Shown here piece after piece: positions 5,105 to 5,244 of a stretch of 5,244 nucleotides of DNA. This stretch comes from Eggerthellaceae bacterium (lineage in GTDB: Bacteria > Actinomycetota > Coriobacteriia > Coriobacteriales > Eggerthellaceae), in NCBI GenBank assembly GCA_017533165.1, contig JAFXIM010000245.1:1-5244 (forward strand), in the 5' to 3' direction. The translations under genes and the position numbers were made by a program. Below the pieces are notes generated by a model. The model had not been told where the DNA came from. It worked only from the letters and a program-made list of their open reading frames with translations, and did no database searches. Within the stretch, counting starts at the first letter, position 1. Each line of letters begins with the position of its first letter.

Positions 5105-5244
5105 CTAGGCGTCAGTCGCGGGGGGCGGAGTTGTTCCGCCAGACCCGCCGGAACCAGAGCCTTCGCCGCCGGCACCGCCAGCTCCGCCTTCGCCGCCGGC
5201 ACCGCCACCAGAGCCTTCGCCACCAGAGCCTTCGCCGCCGACGC
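5105..5244 (-). CDS. C-terminal end of an unidentified protein with Gly/Glu/Ser-rich repeats (partial)
   Basis: On the minus strand an open frame enters from the right edge and ends at TAG (5107-5105), giving 45 complete codons. The translation is almost wholly low-complexity: GGEGSGGEGSGGG, then GGAGGEG units, then a GSGSGGSGG run and the tail TTPPPATDA. Glycine codons are mostly GGC/GGT and third positions vary between repeats, which fits real coding sequence better than the other frames. Flexible Gly-rich or Thr/Pro-rich tails like this end various actinobacterial cell-surface and cell-wall proteins, for example some class A penicillin-binding proteins, but the conserved part lies outside the window and no function can be assigned. 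No clear terminator follows before the lipoprotein promoter. The other minus-strand frame here gives an Ala/Val-rich run with no ribosome binding site and is rejected. Confidence 0.68.
   Translation of the reverse strand, partial: VGGEGSGGEGSGGGAGGEGGAGGAGGEGSGSGGSGGTTPPPATDA
5153..5236 (-). repeat. Short tandem/interspersed repeats coding the Gly-rich tail
   Basis: Given in plus-strand letters, ACCAGAGCCTTCGCC occurs three times (5153-5167, 5207-5221, 5222-5236); the last two copies are directly adjacent. A second 21-base unit occurs at 5160-5180 and 5187-5207, a period of 27 bases or nine codons. All units are multiples of three in spacing, so gain or loss would keep the reading frame. On the minus strand they encode GEGSG and GGAGGEG-type motifs. 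Such arrays often vary in copy number between strains by slippage. Confidence 0.75.

Noticed and set aside
5035..5223. A 62-codon minus-strand frame at the right edge
   Set aside because: It is an out-of-frame reading of the Gly-rich repeat region, gives an Ala/Val/Pro low-complexity product and has no ribosome binding site. The frame ending at 5105 gives a more natural protein tail.

Overview
The window looks like a stretch of a GC-rich actinobacterial chromosome. A member of the Coriobacteriia (Collinsella/Olsenella-like) is my best guess. This rests on the overall base composition, the form of the 16S 5' end and its leader, and the type-2 tyrosyl-tRNA synthetase; no 16S variable region is present to prove it. 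All supported genes lie on the minus strand, so the biological order runs from right to left.

Layout in transcription order: (1) 5244-5105, the C-terminal tail of an unidentified protein, made of Gly/Glu/Ser repeats and ending in a Thr/Pro-rich segment; (2) 5104-4931, an intergenic region with an extended -10 promoter and a strong hairpin; (3) 4930-4430, a small predicted lipoprotein of unknown function; (4) 4377-1909, an 822-residue U32-family protein (RlhA-like, probably an Fe-S RNA hydroxylase), 52 bases downstream of the lipoprotein gene and possibly co-transcribed with it; (5) 1836-625, tyrS, with its own extended -10 promoter in the 72-base gap; (6) 578-551, a hairpin that probably terminates tyrS; (7) about 520-244, a non-coding promoter region with one very good rRNA promoter (TTGACT, 17 bases, TAAAGT, AT-rich upstream element), two weaker upstream candidates and a series of inverted repeats; (8) about 243-21, a structured rRNA leader with boxB/boxA-like antitermination elements; (9) 20-1, the first bases of the 16S rRNA gene, which runs off the left edge.

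The genes share a theme of translation: an rRNA operon, a tRNA synthetase and a putative RNA-modifying enzyme, with a lipoprotein of unknown role. I see no mobile element, CRISPR array, phage gene or defence system. Most of the window is housekeeping. The parts most worth a second look are the two-barrel architecture of the U32 protein with two separate cysteine sets, the rRNA promoter/leader architecture, the hairpin ahead of the lipoprotein gene, and the repeat tail at the right edge.
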